Positions 61,139-64,000 of a stretch of 64,000 nucleotides of DNA are shown in pieces. Within the stretch, counting starts at the first letter, position 1. Each line of letters begins with the position of its first letter. The stretch is from NCBI RefSeq assembly GCF_029016285.1, contig NZ_CP091976.1, positions 1 to 64,000 of the forward strand, given 5' to 3'. The DNA is from Vibrio sp. DW001 (GTDB taxonomy: Bacteria > Pseudomonadota > Gammaproteobacteria > Enterobacterales > Vibrionaceae). The position numbers and the translations under genes are program-made. The notes below the pieces were generated by a model, which saw only the letters and a list, made by a program, of their open reading frames with translations, did not search any database and was not told where the DNA came from.

Positions 61139-61585
61139 CTAATTCAAATCATTATAGAGTTCAGCAAATTGTTCGTATCGTGTTTTGTTAAGACCACGGT
61201 CGCTATATCCAACTCGTGACTGTGAACGATAATGGATGACCTGGTTTTCAAGGTCGAAGAAAAGTTCTACGTCGTCGTGAAACCTCATCGTTTCAGTCGT
61301 AAATATGACGTGCATATAGTTATCATTTTCTAATTCAACACTATTATTAGGCAGTTGAGCGAAAACGCGTTTTACATTTTTCTTTGCGTCATCAATACTA
61401 GTAAACGAAAGAGAGTTAACTTTTTTTTCTTCTATATCTGTTTGGCTTGACACTGCATTTGGAGATGATGGCATTGGAGCTAATTGATTATCCTTTAGTC
61501 CTAAGTAAGCAGGCGTTGCGTTGTTCTTGTAGAACATAAATGCGCCTAGGCCGATGACTAAAATGAGAACGATTTTATATATCAT
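61139..61585 (-). CDS. DUF1499-like membrane-anchored protein
   Basis: A 148-residue protein from MIYKIVLILVIGLGAFMFYK, one N-terminal membrane anchor. The next segment, YLGLKDNQLAPMPSSPNAVS, matches DUF1499 (normally LxCPxSPNCVS) but has Met and Ala where the two Cys usually are. The rest keeps SFTSIDDAKKNVKRVF and the FFDLENQVIHYRSQSRVGYS end. The longer frame to 61,663 has no good start. Divergent from the barrel gene. Confidence 0.75.
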   Translation of the reverse strand: MIYKIVLILVIGLGAFMFYKNNATPAYLGLKDNQLAPMPSSPNAVSSQTDIEEKKVNSLSFTSIDDAKKNVKRVFAQLPNNSVELENDNYMHVIFTTETMRFHDDVELFFDLENQVIHYRSQSRVGYSDRGLNKTRYEQFAELYNDLN

Positions 61586-61653
61586 TACTTTATCCTTCGA
61601 ATTATGAGTATTTTTAGAATTATTTGAGACTATAAGGAGCATAGTTTTAACAG

Positions 61654-62634
61654 ATGAGTACATTTAAATCGATCATAATTTGTGTAAATTTATGTGCGTG
61701 TCTGAGTAGCTATAGTTGGGCAAACGCCCTGCAACGCAACTTGGAGCATACATTCGCAGCATCGGTAGTGCTTACGGACAGCGACGCGTTCACTTTTGGT
61801 ATTAGTGACTTTAACCCCAACAACGTACTTAACCTCGACAATGAAGATATCGGCAGTGCGGACTCGATAGATTTGCGACAAAGAATCAGCGTATTGACGG
61901 TACCATTTGGAAAAAGTTGGGAAAGTAGTGAGGATGATTATCACAGTGTCAATTTCAAACTGTCGTTTCTAAAGGTTGAGCAGGAAGTGGATTTTTCGAC
62001 TATTTTTCCTTCCGCGAAGAGCGATACGTTTAAAGAGAAGGTTTATGGAGGGTATATTGGATACAGCTATCACGATCAGTTGACGGAAAACTGGTTTCTC
62101 AGGTACGGGATAGGCGGGCATTTGCTGTACTACACCAACTCTTATGAATACAACAATAATATTTCCCGTTCTTATAGTAACAGTTTAGATGGCGTCGCCT
62201 ATAATACGGACGCGTGGGCATTCTTAATAGAACCGTCTTTTAAAATTGGCTATAGAAAAGAGGTGGATTGGGGTAACTGGCAGTTATCTTCAAGGTTCAA
62301 TTACGCGTCTGGTCGAGGTTGGGGAGAAGCGAATAACGGTGATATTGGCAAACCAGAGAATGCCCGTTGGATAAATCAAGTAGAGATATATCGCGATTTT
62401 CCAGAATGGAGTGGCATGGTTCAATCTATTTTCGCCAGTTTCAAACGCGTCGATTTAAATGGTGATTCTACGGAACCGTTAGGAACCAGTTATTACTATG
62501 AAGTTATGGGAGGGTGGCTTGTAACTCCCCCTTTCGAGACCACTCTAATCGATAACGTAGGTATTGGGTTGAGTCTAAACTATGGGAGCGCGCTTAAAGG
62601 GGGGAGTATCGTGTTATATTTCAACCAAGATTGA
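61654..62634 (+). CDS. Solitary outer-membrane autotransporter-like beta-barrel
   Basis: A 326-residue protein with a signal peptide (MSTFKSIIICVNLCACLSSYSWA, cleavage near ANALQ) and a chain of amphipathic strands ending GGSIVLYFNQD. It fits the solitary outer-membrane autotransporter-like barrel family of vibrios. There is no passenger domain. Function unknown. Its stop is 4 bases from the convergent GGDEF gene. Confidence 0.75.
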   Translation: MSTFKSIIICVNLCACLSSYSWANALQRNLEHTFAASVVLTDSDAFTFGISDFNPNNVLNLDNEDIGSADSIDLRQRISVLTVPFGKSWESSEDDYHSVNFKLSFLKVEQEVDFSTIFPSAKSDTFKEKVYGGYIGYSYHDQLTENWFLRYGIGGHLLYYTNSYEYNNNISRSYSNSLDGVAYNTDAWAFLIEPSFKIGYRKEVDWGNWQLSSRFNYASGRGWGEANNGDIGKPENARWINQVEIYRDFPEWSGMVQSIFASFKRVDLNGDSTEPLGTSYYYEVMGGWLVTPPFETTLIDNVGIGLSLNYGSALKGGSIVLYFNQD

Positions 62635-62638
62635 GGCA

Positions 62639-63865
62639 TTAATTCGATACTCGATTCCGGCCACCTTCTTTTGCTCTGTACAAGGCTTCATCCGCGGCTT
62701 TGAGCACAGACTTGGGGTTGCGGGTGTCGACACTATCAGCAACACCTATACTAATAGTGACGCTAACCGCACCTGAACGCTGCGAGTTTGATCTTTTCGT
62801 CACGCCGTTTTTGTCATTTTTTGGTCTGTCATCAAGATTACGTAATATCATCTTATAATCGGCAATTCTTTCGCGAAGCTCTTCTAAATGTTCGATGGTT
62901 TCATCTTGATATTTGTTTTTGAACAATACGGTGAATTCTTCGCCACCATATCGATATACCTTTGCTTTACCATTGGTATTCGCCATCAATGATGCGACAA
63001 GCTTCAGCACGTCGTCTCCCGTATCGTGACCATAGGTATCATTAAATTTTTTGAAGTGGTCTACATCCAGCATGGCAATAGTGTATTTTTTACCAAGATG
63101 TCTAAGCTCTGTGTCTAAGGCCCTTCGGCCGGGAATATTTGTAAGCTGATCTATATACGCAAGTTCGTGACTGGTACTAATAACGCCTAGCGTTAGTAGT
63201 ATTCCCCCTAACGAAAACAAAATACTGGAGATGAAGGGGTATTGGAAAAAGATAAAGGTCAACGTTGATATGCAAAGACTTGAGTATACTGCGACATCAA
63301 TTGGTCGATTGTATCTGAGTACCATTATTGCGAACAGACCGACCAAAAGAAGGCTATAAAGAATGATGATAAGGGGTAGTAGTGAAATTTCAGGAATGAC
63401 AAATAGTATATTTTGCCAAGTTTGATTCAATCCATTGCTATCGACAAATTGGACCGTTAACACAGACCAGCCAAGAAGTATCGCTACTATTGCACTATAA
63501 AGTGCACTGGATAAGGTGAAAAAGCGTTTTTCAGGAAAAAGGTAGACAGTGACGCACGCCGTAGGAAAAGTGAACGCTAAGATCAGAAACTCTATTTGGG
63601 TTGTCCCTGTCGACAAAGAACTTTGAAGCCTTGTTTGAATAACCCAGTACGCCACAGCCATCGCTATCGCGACCATGCCAATTCGACCTTGGTTAAAGCT
63701 TTGACAAAGAAGGATGCAGATTGCAAATAAAAAGTAAGGCAGTTGACTGGCGAAGGGAATATTTGTTTGCACCAACAAGGTGACATTATTTATTCCAATG
63801 AAAATAAGGACGGTTAAAATCAGAGGGAATAGGAGTCTAAATAAATTTGAATGTATGAAAGACAT
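62639..63865 (-). CDS. Membrane diguanylate cyclase (GGEEF)
   Basis: A 408-residue protein: eight or so membrane segments in residues 5-230 (a MASE-like sensor), then a GGDEF domain (about 238-408) with GGEEF in YRYGGEEFTVLF. The GGEEF form is active. There is no RxxD inhibitory site five residues before it (the sequence there is NGKAKVYRY), so it should lack product inhibition. It ends in RAKEGGRNRV as GGDEF domains do. Confidence 0.9.
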   Translation of the reverse strand: MSFIHSNLFRLLFPLILTVLIFIGINNVTLLVQTNIPFASQLPYFLFAICILLCQSFNQGRIGMVAIAMAVAYWVIQTRLQSSLSTGTTQIEFLILAFTFPTACVTVYLFPEKRFFTLSSALYSAIVAILLGWSVLTVQFVDSNGLNQTWQNILFVIPEISLLPLIIILYSLLLVGLFAIMVLRYNRPIDVAVYSSLCISTLTFIFFQYPFISSILFSLGGILLTLGVISTSHELAYIDQLTNIPGRRALDTELRHLGKKYTIAMLDVDHFKKFNDTYGHDTGDDVLKLVASLMANTNGKAKVYRYGGEEFTVLFKNKYQDETIEHLEELRERIADYKMILRNLDDRPKNDKNGVTKRSNSQRSGAVSVTISIGVADSVDTRNPKSVLKAADEALYRAKEGGRNRVSN

Positions 63866-63977
63866 GTTCTCTAAGTTGCTAGAATTGCAAAGGTATCGTT
63901 ACTAAGGATGATAGCATACTGTTTATTCATGAAAATCAAAGTAGTTTATCGAATAAATTCCAGTATTGAGGGTTAAG

Positions 63978-64000
63978 ATGAACATAGTGCATCATTTTTC
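63978..64000 (+). CDS. start of a further gene (truncated by the window)
   Basis: ATG at 63,978 preceded by GAGGGTTAAG (good ribosome-binding site), with MNIVHHF... reading out of the window. Identity cannot be told. Confidence 0.45.

Noticed and set aside
1..64000. CRISPR arrays, tRNA and rRNA genes
   Set aside because: No regularly spaced repeats, no cloverleaf-type sequence and no rRNA-like stretch were seen by reading; a tRNA scan was not run.

Overview
The gene content points to a gammaproteobacterium of the Vibrionaceae, most likely Vibrio. Many short proteins typical of that family are present: DUF2986, DUF3389, DUF2164, a solitary autotransporter-type beta-barrel, a REC-CheC regulator and several c-di-GMP proteins. 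Species cannot be fixed from the sequence alone. The DNA is AT-leaning, gene-dense and has no rRNA, tRNA or CRISPR array that I can see.

Layout. (1) About 1-6,560 is one end of a Mu-like transposable prophage. The early operon (ner, transposase MuA, target-DNA ATPase MuB, then small early genes including a DUF3164 protein) runs leftward from an operator region at 5,453-5,514. A LexA/CI-type S24 repressor runs rightward from it. The rest of the phage lies beyond base 1. (2) 6,585-13,200 is chromosome: a YieH-like phosphatase, two small membrane proteins, an operon of REC-CheC regulator, PAS protein and NAD(P)HX repair enzyme (nnr), and a DUF2301-like membrane protein. (3) guaC (GMP reductase) at 13,300-14,343 is an attachment site. 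Its last ~95 coding bases plus downstream sequence are repeated in diverged form at 19,260-19,401. Between the copies are a decayed P2-type phage integrase tail, a decayed P2-type portal tail, and several orphan envelope proteins: an old, mostly deleted prophage carrying cargo genes. (4) 19,600-22,900 holds a large exported lipoprotein and two facing remnants, a type I secretion ABC transporter and a VCBS/RTX adhesin. (5) 23,048-31,742 is a sulfatase locus: sodium symporter, Cys-type sulfatase, anaerobic sulfatase-maturing radical SAM enzyme, an AraC regulator, and on the far side a TauE-type exporter with LysR and Crp-like regulators. (6) 31,765-38,974 is mixed metabolism and stress: fadD, L-serine dehydratase, a YgbA-type protein, a MATE pump, an AraC regulator overlapping a NYN nuclease, and a DUF2986 gene. 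(7) 39,009-44,822 is a c-di-GMP module: an EAL protein divergent from a TonB-dependent receptor, YfiR-like protein and CHASE8/HAMP-GGDEF-EAL enzyme, with a good CRP site between. (8) 44,839-64,000 is mostly core-like: cytochrome b561/YceI, an FNT channel fused to CBS domains, a YcdZ-type protein behind a CRP site, a YbjD-like OLD nuclease, a UshA-like phosphoesterase lacking a signal peptide, PhnA, an M48 protease, a thioesterase, an SgrR-like regulator, a cold-shock protein, a barrel protein and a GGDEF protein.

How the parts fit. The sulfatase locus can import a sulfate ester, mature the sulfatase under low oxygen, release sulfate and perhaps export the sulfur anion. The c-di-GMP module looks like an outer-membrane-to-cyclase signalling line. 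The most informative new observations are the guaC attachment-site duplication, the promoter that runs straight into a terminator upstream of guaC, paired palindromes in the tauE/crp-like intergenic region, a probable non-canonical start that gives the YfiR-like protein its signal peptide, the FNT-CBS fusion, and three very small genes (57, 58 and 31 codons) that a length cut-off would miss.
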